A stretch of 64,000 bases of DNA. Source: Bradyrhizobium sp. URHD0069. Its GTDB lineage: Bacteria > Pseudomonadota > Alphaproteobacteria > Rhizobiales > Xanthobacteraceae. Both the position numbers and the translations under genes were made by a program. The stretch's first letter is position 1, and the number at the start of each line of letters is the position of its first letter. Below, in pieces: positions 43,435 to 52,479 of this stretch. Below the pieces are notes generated by a model. It did not search any database and was not told where the DNA came from. It saw only the letters and a list, made by a program, of their open reading frames with translations. The stretch is from assembly GCF_000701345.1 (NCBI RefSeq), contig NZ_KL370776.1, forward strand, positions 5,321-69,320. The letters are read 5' to 3'.

Positions 43435-44649
43435 TCAAGCGGCGGATACTTTGCTGATTTCGCCGCGCATGGCGAGCAGACCGAGAAGCGCCACCAGCGC
43501 GAAAACCAGGCCGGCGAAGAACGTGCCTGTCGGGCCTGAGAGGTCCCAGAGCGCTCCGGCGATCACGCTCGCCGCGAGCATCGCGACACCCGTCAGCAGA
43601 TTGAAAAACCCGAAGGCGGTTCCGCGCAACTCGGGGGGCGACGCATCGGCAACCAAGGTGGCGAACAAGCCTTGCGTAAATCCCATATGCAGGCCCCACA
43701 GCGCGACGCCGAGCGCGACGCCGGCAAGGTTCGGCATCAGGGCCAGCGCGAGATCGGCGCCGGCCAACAACACCAATCCCGCCGCGAGCAATCCCTTGCG
43801 ATTGAGCCGATCGGACAGCACCCCGGCGGGGTAGGCCGACAACGCATAGAAGACATTCATCCCGACCAGAACGGCGGGCACCCACATCACGCTCAGCCCG
43901 ACATTCTGCGCGCGCAGGATCAGGAAGGCTTCGCTGAAACGGGCCAGCGTAAATGCGATGCCGACCATCACCACACGCCAGTAAACCGGCCCGAGGCGTT
44001 TGATCGCCTGCAGACTTAATGGATTTTCGGCCCGATGGAGATCTTGCGGCCGCCGCGGTTCCTCAACTGCGAAAAGGATCAGCGCCAGCGCCAGAAATGC
44101 CGGAACGACCGCGATCCAGAACACCGCCTTGAAATTATCTGCCGTCCACCACATCAGCCCGATGCCCAATAACGGACCGACAAAGGCTCCCACGGTATCG
44201 AGCGATTGGCGCAGGCCGAAGCTCGCGCCGCGCAGCTGAACCGGCGCGATGTCGGCGATCAGCGCATCACGCGGCGCGCCGCGAATACCCTTGCCGATGC
44301 GATCGACAAAGCGCGCGGCAAACAGCCAGCTCACCGTAGACGCCAGCGGGAACATCGGCTTGGTGAACGCCGCCAGCCCATAGCCTGCGGCTGCGAGAAG
44401 TTTGCGTTTGCCGAGCCAATCGGAGAGCGCGCCGGAAAATATCTTGGTGATCGACGCCGTGGCTTCGGCGATGCCCTCGATAAAGCCGACCGTCACCATC
44501 GAGGTGCCCATCACCGTCACCAGGTAGACCGGCAGCAGCGCATGGATCATCTCCGAGGAGATATCCATCAGCATCGATACGAAGCCCAGCACCCAGACCC
44601 CGCGCGGGATCAGGGCCAGTGAGTAGTTTGGCTTCGGAGCTGCTGTCAC
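43435..44649 (-). CDS. MFS transporter
   Basis: 404 residues from a GTG start with AGGA ten bases upstream. Twelve transmembrane helices; MFS motifs GALSDWLGKRKLLAAAGYGL after helix 2 and FVDRIGKGIRGAPRDALIAD in the helix 4 region, the latter typical of a large group of unassigned rhizobial MFS proteins. Substrate unknown. It converges with the cupredoxin gene. Confidence 0.82.
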   Translation of the reverse strand: MTAAPKPNYSLALIPRGVWVLGFVSMLMDISSEMIHALLPVYLVTVMGTSMVTVGFIEGIAEATASITKIFSGALSDWLGKRKLLAAAGYGLAAFTKPMFPLASTVSWLFAARFVDRIGKGIRGAPRDALIADIAPVQLRGASFGLRQSLDTVGAFVGPLLGIGLMWWTADNFKAVFWIAVVPAFLALALILFAVEEPRRPQDLHRAENPLSLQAIKRLGPVYWRVVMVGIAFTLARFSEAFLILRAQNVGLSVMWVPAVLVGMNVFYALSAYPAGVLSDRLNRKGLLAAGLVLLAGADLALALMPNLAGVALGVALWGLHMGFTQGLFATLVADASPPELRGTAFGFFNLLTGVAMLAASVIAGALWDLSGPTGTFFAGLVFALVALLGLLAMRGEISKVSAA

Positions 44650-44773
44650 TTTCTGTCCTGTTAGACCTCAAGGCAAACCCGTCACCGGCGGGTGAACGAG
44701 GCTTCGGAAAGCGCATCCTGCTTCGCAATCAAAGACGGAGCAAATCCTGCAAAGCGCGTCGCGCCAGGCAGGA

Positions 44774-44843
44774 TGCTGGCCCGGCGGGTTTCGAACCTGC
44801 AAGCAGACGTTACGAGGCTGGCGCTCGATGTATCAGCGGGCAA
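44774..44843 (-). pseudogene. degenerate tRNA-like copy (related to tRNA-CAT at 45878)
   Basis: On the minus strand the 3' half aligns closely to the intact tRNA: CTCGTAACG, a one-base gap, TCTGCTTGCAGGTTCGAAA then CCCGCCGGGCC, against CTCATAACGGTCTGG and the same T-arm. The D-arm is shortened and the anticodon is CGT, and the acceptor does not fully pair. It has the same orientation as the intact tRNA. Read as a tRNA pseudogene or an attachment-site copy. Confidence 0.55.
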
Positions 44844-45459
44844 TCACGCGCGATCCGAAAGGCCATTCGCGTTGGCCTTCCACCTGGCTCGCCCCGATTT
44901 CCCATCCTGCGCCAGCCCAGACCGCATCTACCGCGCCAAGCGCGCCTGTGGTGTCACGCACAAAAAATATGTTCGGAACGGCATTGGTCTGCAACGCGCC
45001 GTCTTCTCCGTTGGCCTGGAGTTTTAACAGACACCAGAGATCGGCCAGCCTGGTCTCATGGTGATCATCGAGTTCGGCAATGATTTGGGTGCTGGTCGAT
45101 GCTCTGCTCAGAGCATAGGTGTGAAGCGTCGCTTCATCCGGGTCGTCTTCAACCTTGCCGGCGAAGCGGCGCATGAAAGTCGCACCAAGCCAGGAAATCC
45201 TGGCTTCGGCCGCCGGTGAAATGTTTTCTTTGAAATGTTCGCCGGCCACGAATCTTTCAGGGCCAGGAAGGGCGGATGTTGCCGGTGGATCGAATGGTTC
45301 CGCGGGGGTCTTGTGCCGGGAGCAGCTGACCCGGGGGCCTGGAACCAGCGCCTCGAGGCCGACGCGCGCGACTTGGTTTTCAAGCGCCGCGGAGCCGACG
45401 TTCCCGACAATAAAAAAGAGCAAGGTTGAGTAAAGGATTCGGCTTAACGGCTGGCGCAT
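44833..45459 (-). CDS. exported hypothetical protein
   Basis: 208 residues with a signal peptide (RILYSTLLFFIVGNVGSAA). The mature part has no recognised family: ARISWLGATFMRRFAGKVED, STSTQIIAELDDHHETRLAD and FFVRDTTGALGAVDAVWAGA are its better-formed segments. The C-terminal residues overlap the degenerate tRNA copy. Its upstream region is strikingly AT-rich, which suggests acquired DNA. Confidence 0.5.
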   Translation of the reverse strand: MRQPLSRILYSTLLFFIVGNVGSAALENQVARVGLEALVPGPRVSCSRHKTPAEPFDPPATSALPGPERFVAGEHFKENISPAAEARISWLGATFMRRFAGKVEDDPDEATLHTYALSRASTSTQIIAELDDHHETRLADLWCLLKLQANGEDGALQTNAVPNIFFVRDTTGALGAVDAVWAGAGWEIGASQVEGQREWPFGSRVIAR

Positions 45460-45484
45460 TTCCTGGTTTCCCTGAATTCGGTGG

Positions 45485-45650
45485 ATGAAAACAAGGTAAA
45501 CCGAGAATTGCTTATGTAAATCGATGAATTAACACTTGGTTAAGGATAGAAACTAAGTAAAATTACGATAGATATTTATATGAATACTTCTGAATACATC
45601 TTTATAATTTTTATTTTATTTAAAGAGATTGCGAATTTTGAAATTGAAGC
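45485..45650. other. AT-rich, gene-free segment
   Basis: Around 45540-45640 the sequence is dominated by A and T, in sharp contrast to the GC-rich surroundings. No gene is seen. It lies between the hypothetical gene and the tRNA and is part of the gene-free interval 45460-45877. It is likely the promoter region of the hypothetical gene and/or foreign DNA. Confidence 0.6.
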
Positions 45651-45877
45651 CATTTGATTGACGGCCGACATCGATACGAGAGGGCTCGGCGCAAGCGAAT
45701 GACCCGGCAGCCGGATTGCCTGATTGTCCGTGCAAATCCATTCCATACAGTTGCTCGGCGGCGACACGCCGCGAACGTTTCGCCTTCCTCGCTTCAATGG
45801 CGGGGATGATGCCGCTCCGAATCAACGCACCGTTTCGAATAGCGCGGCATTGGAGAAGTTACGCTCTCCAATTTTAT

Positions 45878-45953
45878 TGGTGGGCCCGGCAGGACTCGAA
45901 CCTGCAACCAGACCGTTATGAGCGGCCGGCTCTAACCATTGAGCTACAGGCCC
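45878..45953 (-). tRNA. tRNA with CAT anticodon (elongator Met or Ile2)
   Basis: Minus-strand cloverleaf: acceptor GGGCCTG pairs with CGGGCCC (one G-T), D-arm AGCTCAATGGTTAGAGC, anticodon loop CTCATAA, T-arm GCAGGTTCGAGTCCTGC, discriminator A and encoded CCA. The CAT anticodon and absence of initiator features leave elongator tRNA-Met or the lysidine-modified tRNA-Ile2; I cannot separate these by eye. Confidence 0.93.
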
Positions 45954-46096
45954 CGCCGCTAGCTGTCGCTCGCGCGACCGCAACGGTGCCGACACCCCTT
46001 ACAATGTGGCTGCCGATCCGGCAATGCACGTTCCGGAGGAGGAACTTTGCCATTCAGCCGGCGTTGGGGGCAGGGTTGAACGAGCGGAGGCGCGAG

Positions 46097-46309
46097 ATGC
46101 TTCGCTGGGCTGTGATTTGTCTCGTGATCTCGCTGATCGCCGGCGTCCTTGGGCTGACCAATGTCTCGGTGTTCGCCAAGCGGCTATCGATAATTTTCTT
46201 CGCGCTGTTCTTCCTGGGCTTCCTCGCGCTCGTCGGCCTTGCCTATCTCGTCAGCTCCGCGGTGGTTCACAGCGAACTCGTGCCGGCGCTGGTCGCGGCG
46301 GGCGCGTAG
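46097..46309 (+). CDS. DUF1328-like small membrane protein
   Basis: 70 residues beginning MLRWAVICLVISLIAGVLGL, with a second helix IIFFALFFLGFLALVGLAYL. The MLRWA start and two-helix hairpin match the DUF1328/YtjA family. The family start is clear although the frame is open upstream through the tRNA. Function unknown. Confidence 0.7.
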   Translation: MLRWAVICLVISLIAGVLGLTNVSVFAKRLSIIFFALFFLGFLALVGLAYLVSSAVVHSELVPALVAAGA

Positions 46310-46316
46310 CAACTCG

Positions 46317-46405
46317 TCATTGCCGGGCTTGATTCGGCAATCCATCTTCCTTTGAAAAAGTCATTACGAAGCGCGATGGATGCCCGGATCAAGTCCGGGC
46401 ATGAC
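46317..46405. repeat. bipartite palindromic intergenic element
   Basis: Two hairpins, TTGCCG/CGGCAA (46320-46340) and GCCCGGA/TCCGGGC (46382-46400), are themselves imperfect inverted copies of each other, ending in ATCCATC and GATGGAT. Located between converging genes; resembles the dispersed 'GATGGATGCCCGG' element of Bradyrhizobium and may serve as a terminator. Confidence 0.7.
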
Positions 46406-46425
46406 ACCGGATGCGCGGCTTTTGC

Positions 46426-47403
46426 CTAGTCCACCGAGACGCCTGCGAACTCCACCACCTTGCGCCATTTCTCGGTCTCATCAGCGACGAGCTTGCCGAA
46501 CGCGGCTGGGGTCATCGGCTTCGGGATTCCGCCGATATCGCCGAGCCGCGCGACCAGCTTCGGATCCTTCAGCGCCTCGCCGACCGCCTTGTTGACAATG
46601 TCGACAATCTCCGGCGGCGTGCCCTTTGGCGCGGAGATGCCGTAGAATCCGACCGATTCAAATCCCGGCACGGTTTCGGCAACCGCGGGGATATCCAGCA
46701 CGCCCGGCCAGCGCTGCGGGGAGGTGACGCCGAGCCCGCGCAGCGTGCCGCCGCGCACCTGTTCCAGCGCCAAAGGCAGGTTGTCGAAGATCACCTGCAC
46801 CTTGTTGGAGATCAGATCGGGCATCGCGGCAGAGGAGCCCCGATAAGGCACGTGCGTCATCTCGACCTTGGTCAGCGCCTTGAACAATTCCGCCGACATA
46901 TGCACGGACGTGCCGTTGCCCGAGGAGGCAAACGAGACCTTGCCGGGATTGGCCTTGCAGTAGTCGATGAACTCCTGAACGGTTTTGACCGGCAGCGATG
47001 TCGGAATCACCATCATGTTGGTCAGCTGCATGATGCTGGCGACCGGAACAGTGTCGCGGATGAAGTCGTAGGGCAGCTTTTTGTAAAGCGAGGTGCTGAT
47101 GGCGTTGTTGGGCGCGACGAACAACAGCGTATAGCCATCCGGCGGCGAATTGATCGCGGCCGCGGCTGCGATATTGCCGCCGGAGCCGGCGCGATTTTCC
47201 ACCACGAATTGCTGGCCGAAATGGTCCGACAGCCACTGGGCCATGATGCGCGCCACCGTATCGACCGGGCCGCCGGCGGTGAAGCCGATCAACCAGCGCA
47301 CCGGGCGGTTCGGATAGTCGGCGGCGGATGACGGCGCAATGCCGGCCGCGAAGCTCAAAAGGCAGACCAAACCGAACATGGTCGCGCGCAAGCATGCCAT
47401 CAT
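46426..47403 (-). CDS. tripartite tricarboxylate transporter substrate-binding protein (Bug family)
   Basis: 325 residues. Signal peptide through about residue 27 (ASS), then Bug/TctC motifs: YPNRPVRWLIGFTAGGPVDT, VVENRAGSGGNIAAAA, DGYTLLFVAPNNA, and a VGFYGISAPKGTPPEIVDIV C-terminal lobe. Binds small carboxylates or related ligands in the periplasm. No TctAB membrane components are adjacent, so it is an orphan receptor like most Bug proteins. Confidence 0.9.
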   Translation of the reverse strand: MMACLRATMFGLVCLLSFAAGIAPSSAADYPNRPVRWLIGFTAGGPVDTVARIMAQWLSDHFGQQFVVENRAGSGGNIAAAAAINSPPDGYTLLFVAPNNAISTSLYKKLPYDFIRDTVPVASIMQLTNMMVIPTSLPVKTVQEFIDYCKANPGKVSFASSGNGTSVHMSAELFKALTKVEMTHVPYRGSSAAMPDLISNKVQVIFDNLPLALEQVRGGTLRGLGVTSPQRWPGVLDIPAVAETVPGFESVGFYGISAPKGTPPEIVDIVNKAVGEALKDPKLVARLGDIGGIPKPMTPAAFGKLVADETEKWRKVVEFAGVSVD

Positions 47404-47572
47404 CGTTTCCCCCTATCCTTGTGGTTGCTGCCGAACACGATCGACATAACCGAGCTTTTGAACGCTCGCCGCAGACATGCTTTCATACAAATCGGTATTT
47501 GCCTACATTGCCTTTCGGCGAATATCTCTGGACGGGTGTTTGCATTCGCAGTTTGGGGGGCCGAGGTCAGCC

Positions 47573-48538
47573 ATGAACATCGCTCGTATCGTTGGCTTCG
47601 GCGTCCTGCTGGTGGCAGGTGGCGCTGCGGCGCAAGATGGAGGCAAAGCCATTCAGAAGACCGCGATCAGTCTCGGGACGGCCACGCCGGGCGGCGGCTT
47701 CCCGCTCTATGGCAACGCCTTTGCCGACGTCATGAATGAGGCCGATCCCACGCTTTCGATCGAGCCGCGCAATACCAAAGGCAGCAACGAGAATATTCCG
47801 CTGCTTGAGGCGGGAAGCCTGGATATCGCGCTGGTCGCCGGTGAGCCCGCCTATGAAGCCCTGATGGGCATCGGCCGGCCGCCGACCCGCCTGAAAATCC
47901 TGACCGCGATGTATTCGAGCCCCGGCATGTTCGTGGTGCGTGCCGACAGCCCGTACAAGACCATCCGCGATCTCATAGGCAAGCCGGTCGCGTTCGGCGC
48001 GCGCGGCTCCGGCCTTCCGATCCTGTCGCGCTATGTGCTCGACGGGCTCGGACTGAAGCAGGACGAGGATTTCCAATCCGTCTATCTCGATCGCGCCGGC
48101 GATGGACCGGCGATGGTGCTCGATGGACGCGTTGCAGCGCTGTGGGGCGCCGGTATCGGTTGGCCCGGATTTTCCGCCGTCGCCGCCAGCCCCGGCGGCG
48201 CCAGGTTCATCGCGCCGAATGCAGACGAGATCGCGCGGATCAGGGCGAAACATACATTCCTCAAGCCGCTCACCGTGCCGGCCGGCAGCTACCCAAACCA
48301 GAGCGCGCCGATCGATGCGCTGGGATCATGGAGTTTTGTTCTGGCGCGCGAGAGTCTGCCGGATGAGGTCGCCTATCGGCTGGCGCGAACGCTGCATGGT
48401 GTCGAAAGCGCGCTCTGCAAAAAGCTGCCGCAGGCCTGCGAAACCACCGCCGCCAATACCGTCACTGCTGCGCCGAGCGTTGAACTGATCCATCCGGGTG
48501 TGCTGCGCTACTTCCGCGAGATCGGGGTCGCGAAGTAA
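47573..48538 (+). CDS. TAXI-family TRAP transporter solute-binding protein
   Basis: 321 residues from the ATG at 47573 (GAGG seven bases upstream). Short signal peptide, then SLGTATPGGGFPLYGNAFAD, IEPRNTKGSNENIPLLEAG, a KILTAMYSSPGMFVVRADS segment and a PVAFGARGSGLPILSRYVLD lobe. This is the TAXI arrangement (NMT1-like fold). No TRAP permease is nearby. Divergent from the Bug gene. Confidence 0.82.
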   Translation: MNIARIVGFGVLLVAGGAAAQDGGKAIQKTAISLGTATPGGGFPLYGNAFADVMNEADPTLSIEPRNTKGSNENIPLLEAGSLDIALVAGEPAYEALMGIGRPPTRLKILTAMYSSPGMFVVRADSPYKTIRDLIGKPVAFGARGSGLPILSRYVLDGLGLKQDEDFQSVYLDRAGDGPAMVLDGRVAALWGAGIGWPGFSAVAASPGGARFIAPNADEIARIRAKHTFLKPLTVPAGSYPNQSAPIDALGSWSFVLARESLPDEVAYRLARTLHGVESALCKKLPQACETTAANTVTAAPSVELIHPGVLRYFREIGVAK

Positions 48539-48691
48539 TTTTCGCCTCGTCCCGGCCAAGCCAACCGGTCGGCGCAAAGCGCCGCCCGAGGACAGGCTCC
48601 GCGCGAGCCCGGACCCAACCACCGCTCTAGACTAAATTTTGCAAGAAGCTGGAGCACCAGCCTGCACAAACACGAACGTCAGTGGTTATAG

Positions 48692-48711
48692 GTCCCGGCG
48701 AACGCCGGGAC
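48692..48711. repeat. perfect palindrome, probable terminator or dispersed element
   Basis: GTCCCGGCG (48692-48700) and CGCCGGGAC (48703-48711) with an AA loop, just beyond the stop codon of the ABC binding-protein gene on the minus strand. Confidence 0.6.
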
Positions 48712-48721
48712 GACGTTGGAA

Positions 48722-49951
48722 TTATTTCTTGATCAAGGGACACGCCGGATCGGGCGGGCCGAACGCGTCCTCGCCCGAAATCTTCGCGAGGATCTTGTAA
48801 TAGTCCCACGGATATTTTGACTCTTCCGGTTTCTTGACCTCGACCAGCATCAGGTCGTGGACCATCAGGTTGTCCTCGCGCAGCCTGCCGTTGCGGGCAA
48901 AGAAATCCTCGATCGGCTTCTCACGCATTTTCGTCGCCACCTTGAGCGGCTCATCGGTCGCGGTCTCCTTGATGGCATTGAGATAATACATGACCGACGA
49001 ATAGACGCCGGCCTGCCACATCGTAGGCATCCGGTTCATCTTGGCGAAGTAACGCTTCGACCATTCGCGGGTCTTGTCGTCCATGTCCCAGTAGAACGAG
49101 GTCGTCAGCAATAGCCCCTGCGCGGCAGGAAGCCCGAGCGAATGAATGTCGGTGATGAGCGCGAGCAGCGCGGCCATCTGCTGGCCGCCTTTGAAGACGC
49201 CGAACTCGGCGGCGGTCTTGATCTCGTTCATGTTGTTCGGCGGCCCGGCAGCAATGCCGATGATCTTCGCCTTGGAGGCCTGCGCCTGCAGCACGAAGGA
49301 TGACAGGTCGGGAGTGGCAAGTGGCGGGCGAACAGAGCCGAGCACCTTGCCGCCGTTCTTGGTGATGACGGTAGAAGCGTCCCTCTCAAGCGAGTGGCCG
49401 AACGCGTAGTCGTCGGTGATGAAGAACCAGCTGTCGCCGCCGCGCTTCACCACCGCCTTAGCAGTGCCGACCGCCAGCGCACGGGTATCGAACACCCACT
49501 GCATCGCATAGGGCGAGCAGAATTTTCCGTGGAAGTCCGCCGTGCCGGTGGAGTGAGTAATGAACAGCTTCTTCTTTTCGTTGGCGATGTTCTGCACCGC
49601 CAGGCCCACTGCCGACACCGGCACATCGACGATTAGATCGACTTGATCGACGTCGTACCAGCGCCGCGCAATACCGGCGCCGATATCGGGCTTGAGCTGA
49701 TGATCGCCGACGATCACGCTGATCGGCTTGCCCAGCACCTTGCCGCCGAAATCGTCGACCGCCATTTGCGCCGCGGTAACGGAGCCCAGGCCAGTCGGTG
49801 TGGACGCCGGGCCGTTCATGTCGGTGAGAACGCCGATCTTGATCACATCGTCCGAGACCTGGTCACCCGAGACCTGGGCGAGCGCTGACGGCGGCGACAC
49901 CATCGCGGCCGCGAATGCCCCGAGCATGGATATCTTTCGCGCTGAAATCAC
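48722..49951 (-). CDS. ABC transporter substrate-binding protein (branched-chain amino-acid type)
   Basis: 409 residues from a GTG preceded by GGGGGG. Signal peptide to about ALA/Q25, then VIKIGVLTDMNGPASTPTGL, AAQMAVDDFGGKVLGKPISV, a VDLIVDVPVSAVGLAVQNIA stretch and a SWFFITDDYAFGHSLERDAS motif: the Peripla_BP_6/LivK fold. The ligand could be an amide, amino acid or aromatic acid. No permease or ATPase genes are adjacent. Confidence 0.88.
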   Translation of the reverse strand: MISARKISMLGAFAAAMVSPPSALAQVSGDQVSDDVIKIGVLTDMNGPASTPTGLGSVTAAQMAVDDFGGKVLGKPISVIVGDHQLKPDIGAGIARRWYDVDQVDLIVDVPVSAVGLAVQNIANEKKKLFITHSTGTADFHGKFCSPYAMQWVFDTRALAVGTAKAVVKRGGDSWFFITDDYAFGHSLERDASTVITKNGGKVLGSVRPPLATPDLSSFVLQAQASKAKIIGIAAGPPNNMNEIKTAAEFGVFKGGQQMAALLALITDIHSLGLPAAQGLLLTTSFYWDMDDKTREWSKRYFAKMNRMPTMWQAGVYSSVMYYLNAIKETATDEPLKVATKMREKPIEDFFARNGRLREDNLMVHDLMLVEVKKPEESKYPWDYYKILAKISGEDAFGPPDPACPLIKK

Positions 49952-50059
49952 AGGTGTCCCCCCATTACCGTCACCGTTTTGCTTGACCGGGAGCTAAAGC
50001 TCGGCCGGCATGTGTTCCAGCAATTATGCCATAGCCGCCGTCAAACAAGGCGGCACGGC

Positions 50060-50953
50060 TCAGGCGGCGAAGCGGATTTGCCCGGCGGGTGTCGTGTCGT
50101 AGCCGGTGAGCTCGGCGGCGTGCTGCTTCAGCCGCTTCTGGCCGATAAAGCCGATCAGCGCCTGAATAGAGGGCCGGAAATAGGTGCGCTGCCGCATCAG
50201 CAAATCGAAATTCTCTAGGAGTAGCGGGACGAAATCGAGGCCCGCCGATTTTGCCGCGGCGCGCGTGGCGACGCCGCAATCTGCCTTGCCGGCGCGGATC
50301 GCGGCTGCAAGATCGGGACCGGTGAGACATGGCGGATCGAGCCGGCGCAGATCCCTGGGTCCGGCGCCGGCGCGGCTCAGCAGTACCTCGAGCAGCATTT
50401 GCGCACCGGCGCCGGGCTGCCTGACGGCCATTTTTGCGCCGGAGGCAAGGACATCGGACAGGCTACGCAGCTGGTTGGGATTGCCAGGGGCCAACACAAG
50501 CCCCTGTTCGCGCCGCGCCAGTCCGACCAGTACCGCATCATGGAGGCCCGGCATCGCGCGCGCCGCCGCGATGTTGCCGTCATCGGCCGAATCGGCAGAA
50601 ATCGCGTCGCTGTGAAAATGGACGGCCGCGGCGATCACCTCGCCGCGCTGCAGACGCTCAACGCCGCGCGCGGTGCCCTCCGTGAGCGACGCAAGGCCGG
50701 AGCCGGATTCGCGCAACATCCATTCCAGGAGATCGTCCTGGCTGCCGCCGACGATCGGTGGCGGATCGGCGGCGATCATGCCGGCTGGTCGCGCCAGCCC
50801 CGAAAGCACCCAGAGGTCCAGTTCGTGACGCGGAAACAGCCACTTGCCCGCGACCTTGCTGCAGGGGATCGCACCTGAGGTCACGAGCTCATAGAGCTTG
50901 CGCTCGCCGAGCCGGACATATTCGGCAGCCTCGCTGGTGGTCAAAAGCTCCAT
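50060..50953 (-). CDS. HTH/PBP-domain regulator beside the tungstate importer (TupR-like)
   Basis: About 297 residues. N-terminal excisionase-type helix-turn-helix (LLTTSEAAEYVRLGERKLYE, GAIPCSKVAGKWLFPRHELD) and a C-terminal periplasmic-binding-protein-like domain (LASLTEGTARGVERLQRGEV, VRQPGAGAQMLLEVLLSR, KADCGVATRAAAKSAGLDFV). The same PBP-like domain is fused to MoeA at 54851. In related genomes such regulators sit next to tungstate or molybdate transporters, so sensing of the oxyanion or cofactor is inferred. Divergent from tupB with a palindrome in between. Confidence 0.78.
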   Translation of the reverse strand: MELLTTSEAAEYVRLGERKLYELVTSGAIPCSKVAGKWLFPRHELDLWVLSGLARPAGMIAADPPPIVGGSQDDLLEWMLRESGSGLASLTEGTARGVERLQRGEVIAAAVHFHSDAISADSADDGNIAAARAMPGLHDAVLVGLARREQGLVLAPGNPNQLRSLSDVLASGAKMAVRQPGAGAQMLLEVLLSRAGAGPRDLRRLDPPCLTGPDLAAAIRAGKADCGVATRAAAKSAGLDFVPLLLENFDLLMRQRTYFRPSIQALIGFIGQKRLKQHAAELTGYDTTPAGQIRFAA

Positions 50954-50987
50954 CCTGCATCTGTATGCATATTTATGGTCTTGTTCA

Positions 50988-51004
50988 ATCATTTGACAAA
51001 TGAT
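50988..51004. promoter_or_regulatory. perfect palindrome between tupR-like gene and tupB
   Basis: ATCATTTG-A-CAAATGAT, 8-bp arms around one base, in the 86-nt divergent gap. A likely operator for the HTH/PBP regulator. It overlaps a TTGACA that could be a -35 box for tupB. Confidence 0.6.
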
Positions 51005-51039
51005 GGAATTCTTGCCGAACAAGGTGGGTGGAGGCGGCG

Positions 51040-51732
51040 ATGTCGGACCAGTTCAGCGCCTGGCAACTGATCCTGAACGGCGATGCAGCGCTGTTTGCGA
51101 TCGTGCGGCTTTCGCTGGCCGTCAGCCTGTCTGCGGTCGCGCTGGCTGCCCTTGCCGGCATGCCACTCGGCGCGCTGCTCGCACTGACCCGCTTTCCCGG
51201 GAGATCTGCCCTTGTGGTGGTGCTCAATGCGCTGATGGGGTTGCCGCCGGTGGTGGTCGGGCTTGCGGTTTATCTTCTGCTGTCGCGGTCCGGGCCGCTC
51301 GGCGAGATGGGCATTCTGTTCACGCCATCAGCCATGGTGATCGCCCAGACCATCCTGATCGCGCCGATCATCGCAGCGCTGACGCGCCAGACGGTCGAGG
51401 ATCTCTGGGCCGAGTATCGCGACGAATTGACCGCGATGGATGTCAGCCCGGCCGGCCGGATGACGACGCTGTTGTGGGATGCGCGCTACAGCCTGCTCAC
51501 CGCGTTGCTGGCGGGCTTCGGACGGGCCGCCGCGGAGGTCGGCGCTGTGATGATCGTCGGCGGCAATATCGACGGCTTTACCCGTACCATGACGACGGCG
51601 GTGGCGCTCGAAACTTCCAAGGGCAATCTGCCGCTGGCGATGGGACTGGGGCTCGTTCTTGTCGCCATCGTTCTTGCGATCAACGCGGCGGCATGGGGGA
51701 CGCGCGTCTGGTCCGAGCGGCAGACGGGGTGA
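51040..51732 (+). CDS. tupB: tungstate ABC transporter permease TupB
   Basis: 230 residues with five or six transmembrane helices and the ABC permease loop AQTILIAPIIAALTRQ to EYRDELTAMDVSPAGRMTTL. Length and LNALMGLPPVVVGLAVYLL pattern match TupB/WtpB. GGAGG five bases before the ATG at 51040 decides the start over one at 51028. Its stop TGA shares a base with the tupC start. Confidence 0.85.
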   Translation: MSDQFSAWQLILNGDAALFAIVRLSLAVSLSAVALAALAGMPLGALLALTRFPGRSALVVVLNALMGLPPVVVGLAVYLLLSRSGPLGEMGILFTPSAMVIAQTILIAPIIAALTRQTVEDLWAEYRDELTAMDVSPAGRMTTLLWDARYSLLTALLAGFGRAAAEVGAVMIVGGNIDGFTRTMTTAVALETSKGNLPLAMGLGLVLVAIVLAINAAAWGTRVWSERQTG

Positions 51733-52457
51733 TGATGCGGGCACCGTCGAGCGATCTCCCCCTTGTTCTCGATGGCGTCTCGCTGCAGGCCGGCGCCACT
51801 GCGATCCTCGACCGTCTCAGCGTGACGATTATGCCGGGGGCGCCGACGCTGATCGTCGGACCGAACGGCGCGGGGAAAACTACCTTGCTGCGGCTTTTGA
51901 TGGGCCTCGCGCCGCCGTCGACAGGCCGCGTCACCTGGGGGGGCCGGACCGATAGCGCACTGCGGCGCCGCGCGATCCTGTTTCAACGCCCGGTGATGCT
52001 GCGAAGGACCGCTGCTGCCAACGTCGCTTATGCGCTGGCGCAGGCGGGCACGCCGCATAGACTGCGCGCGCAACGCGTTGCCGCATTGCTGGACCGCGTC
52101 GGGCTTTCAAATCTGGCGCAGCGGCCGGCGCGCCGGCTCTCGGGCGGCGAACAGCAGCGGTTGGCGCTGGCGCGGGCGCTGGCGCGCGATCCGGAGATTC
52201 TGCTGCTCGACGAGCCCACCGCCAATCTCGATCCGGCCGCGACGCGCGGTGTCGAGGAGATCGTTCTGAAGGCGGCGCAGTCCGGCATCAAGATCGTGAT
52301 GGCGTCGCACGATCTCGGCCAAGTGCGCCGGCTCGCGGGTGACGTCATTTTTCTGGTTCGCGGCGCGCTGTGCGAGCAGGGTCGGGCCACCGATTTTCTC
52401 GACCACCCAACGACACCGGAAGCCGCCGCCTTCTTGCGCGGCGATCTCGTGATTTAA
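51732..52457 (+). CDS. tupC: tungstate ABC transporter ATP-binding protein TupC
   Basis: 241 residues. Walker A VGPNGAGKTTLLRLL, signature LSGGEQQRLALARALA, Walker B ILLLDEPTANLDP, H-loop ASHDLGQVRRLAGD. The start ATG at 51732 overlaps the tupB stop (TGATG), indicating coupling. It energises oxyanion uptake with TupB and TupA. Confidence 0.9.
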   Translation: MMRAPSSDLPLVLDGVSLQAGATAILDRLSVTIMPGAPTLIVGPNGAGKTTLLRLLMGLAPPSTGRVTWGGRTDSALRRRAILFQRPVMLRRTAAANVAYALAQAGTPHRLRAQRVAALLDRVGLSNLAQRPARRLSGGEQQRLALARALARDPEILLLDEPTANLDPAATRGVEEIVLKAAQSGIKIVMASHDLGQVRRLAGDVIFLVRGALCEQGRATDFLDHPTTPEAAAFLRGDLVI

Positions 52458-52479
52458 ATCATCTGAACAGGAGAGAGCC

